Below are positions 1-8,287 of a DNA stretch of 64,000 nt, in pieces. Every line of letters starts with the position of its first letter. Positions within the stretch are counted from its first letter, which is position 1. The stretch spans positions 124,001-188,000 of the forward strand of contig NZ_PDJU01000003.1 in assembly GCF_004116455.1 (NCBI RefSeq). Direction: 5' to 3'. The translations under genes were made by a program, and so were the position numbers. The DNA comes from Arcobacter sp. F155. GTDB taxonomy: Bacteria > Campylobacterota > Campylobacteria > Campylobacterales > Arcobacteraceae. The notes under the pieces are model-generated. The model saw only the letters and a list, made by a program, of their open reading frames with translations, ran no database searches and had not been told where the DNA came from.

Positions 1-1
1 T

Positions 2-1984
2 TCAATTGTAGGTGCTTTTGCTGGTATGTATGTTTTAGGTTTTAGTATCAACTTACTAACACTATTTGGACTTGTATTAGCTATTGGTATTGTTGTTGAT
101 GATGCCATTATTGTAATTGAAAATATTGAACGGCATATGGAAGAGGGTAAAACCCCTAAAGAAGCTGCCTTTATTGCCATGCAAGAAGTTACAGGAGCCT
201 TAATTGCTATTATTTTAGTTCTTGGTGCTATCTTTATACCTGTTGCCTTTATGGGTGGTTTAAGTGGAGAGATGTATAGACAGTTTGCCATTACTATTGT
301 TATTTCAGTAATGATTTCTGGTTTTGTTGCTTTAACATTAACTCCAACATTATGTGTAAAGATATTAAAAAATAGAAAACATGAACCAAAAGGTTTCTTT
401 AAATGGTTTAACAACATGTTTGATAAAGCAACTGAAGGGTATTCATACTTAGTTAAAAAGACTATTAGATTCTCTTTAATATCTATTTTACTTTATGCTG
501 GTCTTATTTTTGTTTCATATGATATGTTTAAATCTATGAAAACTGGACTTGTTCCGCAAGAAGACCAAGGTACTATTTTTGTATTTGGATTTAACCCTCC
601 TGGTTACTCTTTATCAAAATCTTTAGAGTTATCAGAGGAGACAAATGCAATTGTTTCACAAGATGAGAATGTTGCAAATATCATTACTCTTGCAGGGTAT
701 GACTTTACAACATCAGCTCAAAGAACACATACAGTTGCAACAATTATTAAACTAAAAGACTGGAGTGAAAGACCAAATGAAGAGCAGGGTGCCCAAGCAC
801 TTCTAGGAAAATTCTCTAAACAACTTATGGGTACAAGTGAAGGTTTCTCATTTGCCGTTGTTCCACCTCCAATTATGGGGATGAGTATTACTGGTGGATT
901 TGATATGTATGTTCAAGATAGAACTGGTGGTAGTGTTGAAGATTTAGGAAAAGTAGTTAATCAAATACTTGAAAAAGCAAAAACTAGACCCGAGTTAATT
1001 GGTGTTAGAACATCTTTATCTGCAACAATTCCTCAATATAAAGTTGATGTAGATGTGGAAAAAGCAAAAGCAAAAGGTGTAAACCTAAACGATATTTATA
1101 GCACTATTACTTCTACATATGGAAGCTTTTATGTAAATGACTTCTCACTTTATGGAAGAACATATAGAGTAAATTTACAAGCTGATTCTGAGTATAGAAA
1201 TAATATTGAAGACTTTAAAGAGATTTTTGTAAGAGCAAATAATGGAGAACTACTTCCTATTAACTCATTTATCTCTTATAAAAAAGTAGTTGGTGCTGAT
1301 ATTGTTGAAAGATTTAACCTTTTCCAAGCAGCAAAAGTATCAGGACAACCAGCAGCTGGATATAGTTCTGGGGATGCATTAAAAGCTATTGAAGAAGTGG
1401 CAAATGAAGTATTACCATCAGGATATACTATTAGTTGGACAGGTTCAGCTTATCAAGAGAAACAAGTAGGTGGAAGTTCTGCTATGGCATTTGTATTTGG
1501 ACTTGTTTTCTTATTCTTAATTTTATGTGCTTTATATGAAAGATGGTTACTACCTATTTCAGTTGTTTTAGCTGTTCCATTTGCAGTATTTGGGGCAATT
1601 TTAGCAACAAATTTAAGAGCACTTGATAACAATATCTACTTCCAGATTGGACTTTTAGTTCTTGCAGGTCTTGCAGCTAAAAATGCCATCTTAATTGTAG
1701 AGTTTGCTATTCAAAAACAAAAAGAAGGTTTCAACTTAATTGATGCTGCTTTAGAAGCTGCAAAAGTAAGATTAAGACCAATTATTATGACTTCTTTAGC
1801 CTTTACAGTAGGTGTTTTACCATTAGCTATTAGTAATGGAGCAGGGGCTGCTAGTAAACACTCTATTGGTACAGGAGTTATTGGGGGAATGTTAGCTGCA
1901 ACATTTATTGCAATTGTATTTATTCCTCTGTTCTTTATTCTTATTTCAAAGCTATCTAAAAAAAGAGTGAAGAGTCATAAATGA
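2..1984 (+). CDS. RND efflux pump inner-membrane subunit (5' end outside window)
   Basis: C-terminal two thirds of an AcrB/MexB-type proton-driven multidrug pump. The frame is open from base 2, so the gene starts upstream and the first internal ATG at 26 is not the start. The visible part begins in TM4, which carries the Asp-Asp pair (VVDDA) used in proton relay. It continues through the second periplasmic loop and ends with TM7-12, including the conserved Lys in LAAKNAILIVEF. About 660 residues are visible against a usual 1,030-1,050. The stop overlaps the start of the TetR gene (ATGA), so the two are co-transcribed. The family call is firm; the substrate is unknown. Confidence 0.93.
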   Translation, partial: SIVGAFAGMYVLGFSINLLTLFGLVLAIGIVVDDAIIVIENIERHMEEGKTPKEAAFIAMQEVTGALIAIILVLGAIFIPVAFMGGLSGEMYRQFAITIVISVMISGFVALTLTPTLCVKILKNRKHEPKGFFKWFNNMFDKATEGYSYLVKKTIRFSLISILLYAGLIFVSYDMFKSMKTGLVPQEDQGTIFVFGFNPPGYSLSKSLELSEETNAIVSQDENVANIITLAGYDFTTSAQRTHTVATIIKLKDWSERPNEEQGAQALLGKFSKQLMGTSEGFSFAVVPPPIMGMSITGGFDMYVQDRTGGSVEDLGKVVNQILEKAKTRPELIGVRTSLSATIPQYKVDVDVEKAKAKGVNLNDIYSTITSTYGSFYVNDFSLYGRTYRVNLQADSEYRNNIEDFKEIFVRANNGELLPINSFISYKKVVGADIVERFNLFQAAKVSGQPAAGYSSGDALKAIEEVANEVLPSGYTISWTGSAYQEKQVGGSSAMAFVFGLVFLFLILCALYERWLLPISVVLAVPFAVFGAILATNLRALDNNIYFQIGLLVLAGLAAKNAILIVEFAIQKQKEGFNLIDAALEAAKVRLRPIIMTSLAFTVGVLPLAISNGAGAASKHSIGTGVIGGMLAATFIAIVFIPLFFILISKLSKKRVKSHK

Positions 1985-2574
1985 CAAAAGAAGAAAAACA
2001 AGAAAAACGACGGTGCATGGCACTGTCGTGCCTTGATGCCTTTTTAAATACAAACTATCAAAACCTTACTGTAACTTCTTTAGCAAAACAATCAAATATT
2101 GCTAAAGGAACTTTATATGAATACTTCAAAAATAAAGAAGATATTATTTTAGAGTTAACAGAAGGTCTTTATGAGCAATGGAAAGAGAAAACCGAAAAAG
2201 AAGTAAAACAAAAAGAGAATTTAAAAGATAAGTTTGAGTGTTTTTTTACAATGGTTTATACAAAAGAGTTTAAAAACTATAGAACTATTTTAAATATTTT
2301 TGCAGGACTTAGCCACTATGAAGAAGAGGAGACTTTTAAAAACTTTTTAAAAAAGATATATGAAGAACACCTTGAAGTTATAAATTCTCTTGTAGAAGAG
2401 GGCATTAAACAAGAACTCTTTATAAAAGAGGCTAGAAACTTAACTAGAGGCTTATTAAACTCATTTATAGGCTTTTTCCATATCTCACTATTAAATGAGA
2501 AAGAAACAACCTCTATAGAGGAAATTAGAAGCTTTCTAAAGAATTTTTTTCTAACAATAGAAAAAACTAACTAA
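1981..2574 (+). CDS. TetR/AcrR family transcriptional regulator
   Basis: 197 residues. The N-terminal TetR helix-turn-helix lies at about residues 20-65 (TVTSLAKQSNIAKGTLYEYF, then NKEDI), followed by a helical ligand domain. It overlaps the RND pump gene by four bases at the 3' end of that operon, so it most likely represses the pump operon in response to a pump substrate. It ends convergently with the next gene, overlapping it by 8 bp. The inducer cannot be predicted from sequence. Confidence 0.9.
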   Translation: MTKEEKQEKRRCMALSCLDAFLNTNYQNLTVTSLAKQSNIAKGTLYEYFKNKEDIILELTEGLYEQWKEKTEKEVKQKENLKDKFECFFTMVYTKEFKNYRTILNIFAGLSHYEEEETFKNFLKKIYEEHLEVINSLVEEGIKQELFIKEARNLTRGLLNSFIGFFHISLLNEKETTSIEEIRSFLKNFFLTIEKTN

Positions 2575-2989
2575 CAAAATACAAAGTTGCTATTGCTAAA
2601 AATAGATATCTAAAGAACTTAGCAATAAAAACTAAGAATAAAAACTTTTTTAAATCATATTTAAAAACACCTGCTATTAAAGTCAAAGGGTCACCAATAA
2701 TAGGTGCCCAAGAAAGAAGTAAAGAGTAAGCTCCATATTTATCAAAAAACTCTTTATACCTCTTTATTTTCTCTTCTTTTAAATATGATTTCTTTTCTAA
2801 ATACTCTTCGCCTTTTAATCCTATAAAATAGTTAAGTAAAGACCCAAGAACATTTCCTACAGTTGCAAAAGCTAGAAGATACACTAAATTATAGCCTTCA
2901 TTGATATTATAAACCAACAAAGCCTCACTTCCTAAAGGAAATAAAGTTGCTGAAATAAAGGCTGAAATAAATAGTGTTAGATAAATCAA
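2567..2989 (-). CDS. YqaA-like small membrane protein (DedA/SNARE-associated superfamily)
   Basis: 140 residues with about four hydrophobic segments. The layout matches YqaA: an N-terminal re-entrant-like segment (SATLFPLGSEALL), a GNxLGSLLNYxIG motif, a loop of charged residues, then an APIIGDPLTLIAGVF segment typical of the VTT/DedA fold. Family members are linked to membrane homeostasis or lipid scrambling, but the role of YqaA is not settled. Its start overlaps the stop of the upstream exporter gene by 4 bp, which suggests co-transcription. Confidence 0.75.
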   Translation of the reverse strand: MIYLTLFISAFISATLFPLGSEALLVYNINEGYNLVYLLAFATVGNVLGSLLNYFIGLKGEEYLEKKSYLKEEKIKRYKEFFDKYGAYSLLLSWAPIIGDPLTLIAGVFKYDLKKFLFLVFIAKFFRYLFLAIATLYFVS

Positions 2990-3888
2990 ATTTTTCTTCT
3001 TTTAAATCTTTTTACTGTGATTTGTGAAATTATAACTCCAAATAAAATTGTAGCACTTGCTACTAACTCTGTAGTTGTTAACTTCTCTCCTAAAATTAAA
3101 AAAGCCAAAATAAGCGTAAAAATTGGTATTAAATTTACAAACATTGCAGCTCTTGACGCTTCTATTTTAGTTAAAGCAAAGTTAAAAAGTCCATATCCTA
3201 ATAAGGTAACCACTATACCTAAATAAATAGACCAAGAAACAGCTTCAACAGAGAAAGTCATCTCTTTTGTACTTAGCTCAAAAATAAAAAATGGTAAGAA
3301 AAATACAAAACCAATAAATGCTTGAATTGCTGTTATAAACAGTGCAGAGAACTTCTCACTTAAATACCTTGCAACCAAAGTATAACCTGTAGCACAAGCC
3401 ATTGCACAAAACTCTAAAAAGTTTCCAAGCATAGGATTTGGTGCAGACTCAGTTGTAGTTGCTTGAACACTTAACCAAACAACACCTATCATAGCTACAA
3501 CCGAACCAAATAACAACTGCCTAGAGATAATCTCTTTTAAGAAGTAACCTGCTGCCATAGCTGTCATTAAAGGCATAAGCGATGTAATCATTCCTGCTTG
3601 TGAAGCAGAGGTATATAATAAAGCCTTTGCTTCAAATACAAAATATAAACATGGCTCAAAAAATCCAAGTAATAGGATTAATTGAATATCACGTTTTGTA
3701 AAATCGTATTTTAAAAACCTTTTTATAAAAAATATAAAACACAATGATGCAGCAGCCATTCTTATAAAAATAACAGTATATTCACCTAAATCTACCATTG
3801 CTGCTTTTAGTGCAATAAATGAACTTCCCCAAATAAACATGGCGAAGATGATGGATACTAATCCAACTAAATTAAAATCTTTTGTCAA
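2986..3888 (-). CDS. EamA/DMT-family transporter
   Basis: 300 residues with ten predicted TM segments arranged as two EamA repeats (FIWGSSFIALKAAM near the N-terminus, and a second repeat from about residue 160). This is the drug/metabolite exporter superfamily, whose members export amino acids or other small metabolites. The substrate cannot be inferred. A minus-strand -10 box (TATAAT, reverse complement of 3923-3928) lies just upstream. It is one of four DMT-type transporters in this window. Confidence 0.87.
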   Translation of the reverse strand: MTKDFNLVGLVSIIFAMFIWGSSFIALKAAMVDLGEYTVIFIRMAAASLCFIFFIKRFLKYDFTKRDIQLILLLGFFEPCLYFVFEAKALLYTSASQAGMITSLMPLMTAMAAGYFLKEIISRQLLFGSVVAMIGVVWLSVQATTTESAPNPMLGNFLEFCAMACATGYTLVARYLSEKFSALFITAIQAFIGFVFFLPFFIFELSTKEMTFSVEAVSWSIYLGIVVTLLGYGLFNFALTKIEASRAAMFVNLIPIFTLILAFLILGEKLTTTELVASATILFGVIISQITVKRFKRRKI

Positions 3889-3986
3889 CTCAATTCTCTT
3901 TCACATAATTTTTAAAAGCGGAATTATACTCCTAGAAACTTTCCTAGTAACTTAAATATTTACAGAAGTTTTAAGTTTTGTAAAGA

Positions 3987-3992
3987 TATAAT
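3987..3992 (+). promoter_or_regulatory. -10 box likely driving the SRP RNA gene
   Basis: A TATAAT hexamer about 40 bases before the predicted SRP RNA. Campylobacterota promoters often have a good -10 box and a weak -35. The transcript would start near 3999, giving a 5' leader that may be processed. Inference from motif and position only. Confidence 0.4.
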
Positions 3993-4033
3993 TGCATTCT
4001 TCAAAGATGAGCACAAAGAGTATCTAGGTACTT

Positions 4034-4143
4034 TTGATGCTCTTCTTTAGACCTTTACAATCGTTTTTAAAGACAATGCCCCAGGGTGGGAACACAGCAA
4101 GGCACCTTTATCTATGGTGTGTTTGGGTATCTGGAGAAGAGTG
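4034..4143 (+). ncRNA. ffs: Bacterial small SRP RNA (4.5S-like)
   Basis: The segment at 4078-4115 matches the conserved helix 8 of bacterial SRP RNA: CAGG on one side, a GGGAA tetraloop region, then CAGCAAGG, flanked by GCC/GGC pairing. The outer arms CTCTTCT (about 4040) and AGAAGAG (about 4135) can pair to close a long hairpin. A rho-independent terminator follows directly. This RNA would partner Ffh in co-translational targeting of membrane proteins. The 5' end is approximate. The call rests on conserved positions recognised by eye, and a covariance-model search would settle it. Confidence 0.72.
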
Positions 4144-4163
4144 CTTTTTAGCACTTCTTTTTT
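4138..4163 (+). terminator. Rho-independent terminator of the SRP RNA gene
   Basis: Arms AGTGC and GCACT around a TTTTTA loop, followed by TCTTTTTT. It sits directly at the 3' end of the predicted SRP RNA and runs up to the stop codon of the opposing gene. Confidence 0.7.
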
Positions 4164-4779
4164 AAATCAAATCAGAAAAATCTTCATTTAAAATCAACAG
4201 TTTTTTATCTTTTCGATTATAAATAAATCTTGAATCTTTTTGTTGTATAGCTTTTAAAATTATAAGTTTTATATCTTTTTCGCTTTTATTGTGCTTTTTT
4301 AAATATAGAGTAAACTCTAATAAAGAGATAAATCTCTCTTTTTCTTCCTCATTATTTTGTGTTTGCTGAACCGTTTCAATCTGAGGTTGCTTGTAGATAG
4401 AACGCATCTCATTAAATGCACTTTGTAAAAGCTCAATTTCTCTATTAAATACTGTGATAATTCTTTTTTGATTTTTTTCTAGTCTATATATTTCAGATGA
4501 GTACTGTTTTTTCATCCATTTAACTGACTTTTTTAGAAGGTCAATTTGCTCATCTTTTACTTTAATAACTTCTTCATAGCCATTAAAAGTCTCTTGTTTC
4601 AATTCTACTTTTGGTTCTTCATAACTAGTCTGGTCTTGAATATGCTCAGGAATATAAACATATGTTTTACCAGACTTTTTTATAGATTTAAGTTGATTTT
4701 TCTTAATTCTATAATGAACTCCTTGAAGTGATAGTCCAAGTATTTGTGCAGCTTGAGCTGTTGTAACTAATCTCTCCAA
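4162..4779 (-). CDS. HTH plus coiled-coil protein of unknown function
   Basis: 205 residues. Residues 1-50 form a MerR/excisionase-like winged HTH (TTAQAAQILGLSLQGVHYRI, then a KKSGKTYVYIP wing). Residues 60-145 are rich in heptad-like charged and hydrophobic residues and look like a long coiled coil, followed by a mixed C-terminal segment. A dimeric DNA-binding protein is likely. It lies 11 bp downstream of queF on the same strand, so they may be co-transcribed. I do not recognise a characterised orthologue. Confidence 0.6.
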   Translation of the reverse strand: MERLVTTAQAAQILGLSLQGVHYRIKKNQLKSIKKSGKTYVYIPEHIQDQTSYEEPKVELKQETFNGYEEVIKVKDEQIDLLKKSVKWMKKQYSSEIYRLEKNQKRIITVFNREIELLQSAFNEMRSIYKQPQIETVQQTQNNEEEKERFISLLEFTLYLKKHNKSEKDIKLIILKAIQQKDSRFIYNRKDKKLLILNEDFSDLI

Positions 4780-4790
4780 AGAATTTTTCC

Positions 4791-5168
4791 TTACATTTTG
4801 TCACTATCAATTTCAATAACAGTGTGAACATTACCTCTTGGTTTAAAGTCTGCAATAACTTTCATCCATCTTGGCTGTAACTTTTCATATAGAGTATCAA
4901 AAATCTCATTTGCAGAGTTTTCATGAGACACTTCTCTAAGCATGAAAGAGTTGATATAAAGTTTTAATGCTTTTAACTCAATAACTTTTTCATTTGGAGT
5001 ATATTGAAGTTTGATTGTTGCAAAATCAGGATATCCACTTCTTGGACATTTTGCCATGAACTCTGGAAGTTCAATATCAATGATATAGTTTTTTTTGTTT
5101 TTATTTGGCCAATAATGCTCTTCATTGTTAATGTCAAATTCTACAATCTCTTTTTCACCATATTTCAT
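4791..5168 (-). CDS. queF: NADPH-dependent 7-cyano-7-deazaguanine (preQ0) reductase QueF
   Basis: 125 residues, the short T-fold form of QueF, which reduces preQ0 to preQ1 in queuosine tRNA modification in the cytosol. The catalytic Cys41 and Asp48 sit in CPRSGYPDFA, and His82-Glu83 lie in SHENSANEI, as expected for the nitrile-binding site. Length and motifs match the monomodular family. The other queuosine genes are not in the window. I looked for a preQ1 riboswitch upstream and saw no convincing one. Confidence 0.94.
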   Translation of the reverse strand: MKYGEKEIVEFDINNEEHYWPNKNKKNYIIDIELPEFMAKCPRSGYPDFATIKLQYTPNEKVIELKALKLYINSFMLREVSHENSANEIFDTLYEKLQPRWMKVIADFKPRGNVHTVIEIDSDKM

Positions 5169-5319
5169 TAAATATACCTTTTAAATTTTTTTATATTAAA
5201 AGATATTTTATCCAAACTATACTTACAAATTTTTTTATATAAAAGATGTCAAAATTGTACACTAATAGTATAAGTTATGTTAAGATATATATTATTTATT
5301 TCACATCAAAGGTTTACTT

Positions 5320-6339
5320 ATGGAAAAAATATATGAAGTAGCTATTGTAGGTGGTGGTCCAGGTGGAATAGGTACAGCAGTAGAAGCTGCTGTTCATGGT
5401 ATAGAAAATATTTTACTTTTAGATAAAGCAGATAATCATTCAAGCACCATAAGAAGATTTTACAAGAAAAACAAAAGAGTTGATAGAAACTGGAAGGGTC
5501 AAGTTGTTGATATAGAAGGAAGTATTCCTTTTATGGATGGAACGAAAGAGACTACTTTAGACTTTTTTGATCAACTACTTGATGAAGATAAAATTGATAC
5601 TGCTTTTAATACAGAAGTAGAAAATATAACTAAAGATGAAAATACTAACACTTTTACTATACAAACTTCAACAAAAGTTTTTATAGCAAAATGTGTTGTA
5701 GTAACTATTGGTAAGATGGGTAAACCCAATAAACCAGAATACAAAATTCCTTTTTCCCTAAAAGAGTATGTAAATTTCAATCTAGATAAATGTAGCAAAA
5801 ATGAAAAACTACTTGTAGTAGGTGGTGGAAACTCTGCTGTAGAGTATGCTTGTAGTTTATCTGAAGAAGGTAACACAGTTACATTAGTTTATAGAAAAGA
5901 GAAGTTTACAAGACTAAATCCAGAAAATGAAGAGACTTTATTTAAATACAATGGTCAAGAAAAGCTAAGACTTAGGCTAAATACAGATATTGAATCAATT
6001 GAAAATGATGATGGTAGCGTAAAGGTAAACTTCAATGATGGTTACCATACTATTTATGATAGAGTCATTTATGCTATTGGTGGTACTGCTCCTGTTGATT
6101 TCTTGAAAAAAGTAGGCATAGAGATGGATGAAGAAGGCAAACCTATTTATGATGAATATAATGAAACCAATCTTCCTTGTATGTATGTAGCAGGAGATGT
6201 TGCCTTTAATACAGGTGGTTCTATTGCTACTGCACTAAATCATGGGTTTAGAATCACAAGATCCTTACTTATAAAAAGAGGTGAGCAAAACGGTTCAACT
6301 GAACTATTTTTTAAAAACAATCCAACATTTAAGTATTAA
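5320..6339 (+). CDS. Thioredoxin-reductase-like FAD/NAD(P) oxidoreductase
   Basis: 339 residues with two Rossmann motifs: the FAD-binding GGGPGGIG at about residues 11-18 and a nucleotide-binding VVGGGNSAVEYA near residue 166. A C-terminal FAD motif (CMYVAGDVAFNTGGSIATAL) is typical of the TrxB fold. The active-site CxxC of thioredoxin reductase is absent, so it is probably a ferredoxin/flavodoxin-type or YpdA-like reductase with an unknown acceptor. A good RBS (AAAGG) precedes the ATG. The next gene starts 2 bp after the stop, suggesting an operon. Confidence 0.8.
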   Translation: MEKIYEVAIVGGGPGGIGTAVEAAVHGIENILLLDKADNHSSTIRRFYKKNKRVDRNWKGQVVDIEGSIPFMDGTKETTLDFFDQLLDEDKIDTAFNTEVENITKDENTNTFTIQTSTKVFIAKCVVVTIGKMGKPNKPEYKIPFSLKEYVNFNLDKCSKNEKLLVVGGGNSAVEYACSLSEEGNTVTLVYRKEKFTRLNPENEETLFKYNGQEKLRLRLNTDIESIENDDGSVKVNFNDGYHTIYDRVIYAIGGTAPVDFLKKVGIEMDEEGKPIYDEYNETNLPCMYVAGDVAFNTGGSIATALNHGFRITRSLLIKRGEQNGSTELFFKNNPTFKY

Positions 6340-6341
6340 TT

Positions 6342-7205
6342 ATGAGTAAAGATTTAACAAAAACCCCAAGTATCATATTACTTAATATCATAGCACTAGT
6401 CTTTTTAGCTTCAAACTCTATTTTGTGTAAGCTTGCAATTGTAAATCACTATGCTGATGCTTACTCTTTTACCTTTTTAAGACTTGTTTTTGCAGCATTG
6501 ACTCTATTTTTTATAGTGTCCCTAAAAGAAAGAGCTATTGATATAACTCTAAATAAAAACTGGACTAGTGCCTTTTTTCTTTTTTTATATGCAATTACCT
6601 TTTCATATGCCTATATAAACCTTGATGCAGGACTTGGGACTCTAATTCTTTTTGCTTTTGTTCAACTAACAATAACCTTTTATGCAGTTATGAATAAAGA
6701 AAAAATCTGTTTCAAACAAACTTTTGGAATACTAACTGCTTTATTAGGACTTCTATATCTTTTTTATCCAAGGGATAATTTTACTATTTCTATGGAAGGA
6801 TTTATTCTAATAAGCCTTGCAGGTATTAGTTGGGGAGTTTATACAATTTTAGGAAAAAAATCAGAAAATGCTTTAAAGGATACAAATGAAAACTTCCTAA
6901 AAACCATTCCTTTTTTACTTATTTATCTGTTAGTTTTTCCAATAAATATAGAGATAAATATAGATGGTCTTATTTTAAGTTTCCTATCTGGTGCAATTAC
7001 TTCTGCAATAGGATATGTAATCTGGTATAAGGTTTTAGATAATATCTCTATTTTAACTGCTGGAGTAATACAGCTAATAGTTCCTATTGTAGCTATATTT
7101 TTAAGTATTATATTACTAAATGAACCAATAACTATAACACTTTTAGTATCAACAGCTTTAATACTTATAGGTATATATTTAACAATTAAAAAATCAGTAG
7201 TTTAG
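6342..7205 (+). CDS. EamA/DMT-family transporter
   Basis: 287 residues, ten TM segments in two EamA repeats (first ASNSILCKLAIV, second GISWGVYTILGKKSE at about residue 160). It is likely an exporter of an unidentified metabolite. It follows the flavin oxidoreductase with a 2-bp gap and its last 12 bases overlap the convergent LRV-like gene. It is clearly divergent from the exporters at 2986 and 18118, so not a recent duplication. Confidence 0.85.
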   Translation: MSKDLTKTPSIILLNIIALVFLASNSILCKLAIVNHYADAYSFTFLRLVFAALTLFFIVSLKERAIDITLNKNWTSAFFLFLYAITFSYAYINLDAGLGTLILFAFVQLTITFYAVMNKEKICFKQTFGILTALLGLLYLFYPRDNFTISMEGFILISLAGISWGVYTILGKKSENALKDTNENFLKTIPFLLIYLLVFPINIEINIDGLILSFLSGAITSAIGYVIWYKVLDNISILTAGVIQLIVPIVAIFLSIILLNEPITITLLVSTALILIGIYLTIKKSVV

Positions 7206-7523
7206 CATTTTGTTTTTTTCTCGTTCACACTCTAAACAGTCAATACCAAGCTCACATTTTTCGCAAACTACACAATCAGTAAGTGCTGCTTTAAACTCTC
7301 TATTTGTACTTGCTTTTGAACTAAGTTTTGCCATATAGCTAACATTTAAAACTGGGTCAGCTATTAAATTATCTGCAATTTTAGAATCAATATGACTATT
7401 TCTAGCAACTGCTCTTCTAACATTCATATATGGAGATCTATGTAGTTCCCATAAAGTATTAAAATCATCACAATTTATTGCAAGTTCAATCTGTTCTTCT
7501 ACTGGTTTTTGAAGTGCTCCCAT
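7194..7523 (-). CDS. LRV-like repeat protein with C-terminal Cys cluster, copy 1
   Basis: 109 residues. The central part (NVRRAVARNSHIDSKIADNL, then IADPVLNVS) resembles variant leucine-rich (LRV) or HEAT-like repeats. The C-terminus carries C-x2-C-x2-C and a later C-x2-C (CVVCEKC, then CLEC), which suggests a bound Zn ion or Fe-S cluster. LRV proteins with Fe-S clusters are known in nitrogen-fixing bacteria. It has a full-length paralogue just upstream, with a 65-nt identical stretch at 7390-7454. Function unknown. Confidence 0.6.
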   Translation of the reverse strand: MGALQKPVEEQIELAINCDDFNTLWELHRSPYMNVRRAVARNSHIDSKIADNLIADPVLNVSYMAKLSSKASTNREFKAALTDCVVCEKCELGIDCLECEREKNKMLNY

Positions 7524-7657
7524 CTTTTAGCCTTTTAAAAAATATAAATAATTATAGTACTCTTATTTTTAAAGCTATTTTAAAGATAGGTCACTTTTTA
7601 AGTTTTTTTTTAAATATATATCTAAATTGTAATCAATGTAAGTAAAAAAGCACTCTT

Positions 7658-7990
7658 TTAGTTACTTTCATACATTTTATTGCAAAAATTGTCACACTCA
7701 GTACAATTAAGATTTAGTTCGCTTTTCTCACATAAAACACATTTAGTTAGTGTTGTTTTAAACTCTCTATCAGTGCTTGCTTTTGAACTAAGTTTTGCCA
7801 TATAGCTAACATTTAAAACAGGATCAGCTATAAGTCTATCTGCAATTTTAGAATTTATATGACTATTTCTAGCAACTGCTCTTCTAACATTCATATATGG
7901 AGATCTATGTAGTTCCCATAATAAGTCTTCACAAGAGGTACTATTTGCCAACTCTAGTTGTTCTTCTAAAGGTCTTCGTAATAAACTCAT
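7658..7990 (-). CDS. LRV-like repeat protein with C-terminal Cys cluster, copy 2
   Basis: 110 residues, paralogous along its whole length to the neighbouring 109-residue protein. The repeat core NVRRAVARNSHINSKIADRL is almost the same, while both ends have diverged. The Cys pattern is altered: CVLCEKS has Ser in place of the third Cys, and an extra Cys follows the last pair (CTECDNFC). The shared nucleotide block at 7857-7921 is identical to 7390-7454. Both genes have the same orientation with a 134-bp AT-rich gap that may hold a separate promoter. No known function. Confidence 0.6.
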   Translation of the reverse strand: MSLLRRPLEEQLELANSTSCEDLLWELHRSPYMNVRRAVARNSHINSKIADRLIADPVLNVSYMAKLSSKASTDREFKTTLTKCVLCEKSELNLNCTECDNFCNKMYESN

Positions 7991-8287
7991 GCTTTATCCT
8001 TTTTAAGTAATATTAAAGATTATATTAATGTAATTTTAAGAAAAAATTAAAAATAAAAACTAGTGTTATAAAAAATAGCCAAATAGCCCATAAAATGCTA
8101 CGTTTATGCTATTTTTATATATTTTTTAGTGATTTTTTGGAAAATTAATATAATATATTACGATTACAAAATGATTACAAGGAGTAAAAAGTATAAAAAA
8201 TAATCAATTTTATTTTTTATAAAAATACTTACTTTTTTTCTAAATATTATTTTGATATAACTAGCTTACTAAATAAAAGGCAAAAAG
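7991..8287. promoter_or_regulatory. AT-rich intergenic region with AraC promoter signals
   Basis: It separates the divergent LRV-like and AraC genes. It contains two -10-like boxes (TATAAT at 8149-8154, TATAAC at 8256-8261), a direct repeat GATTACAA (8162-8169 and 8173-8180), an AAGGAG at 8179-8184 that leads only to a 10-codon ORF at most, and weak 9-nt inverted arms (8071-8079 and 8108-8116). The box at 8256 fits the AraC gene best: it would put the start of transcription near 8268, just before the AAAAGG ribosome site at 8275-8280. Confidence 0.4.

Noticed and set aside
26-26. ATG at 26 as start of the RND pump gene
   Set aside because: The reading frame is open to base 2 and encodes conserved RND sequence before the ATG, so the gene begins outside the window.
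5169-5319. Possible preQ1 riboswitch upstream of queF
   Set aside because: The AT-rich leader shows no preQ1-I aptamer pattern (stem-loop followed by the A-rich tail pairing back).
8071-8116. Inverted arms AAAAATAGC and GCTATTTTT as a terminator
   Set aside because: The 28-base loop and low GC make a stable terminator unlikely.
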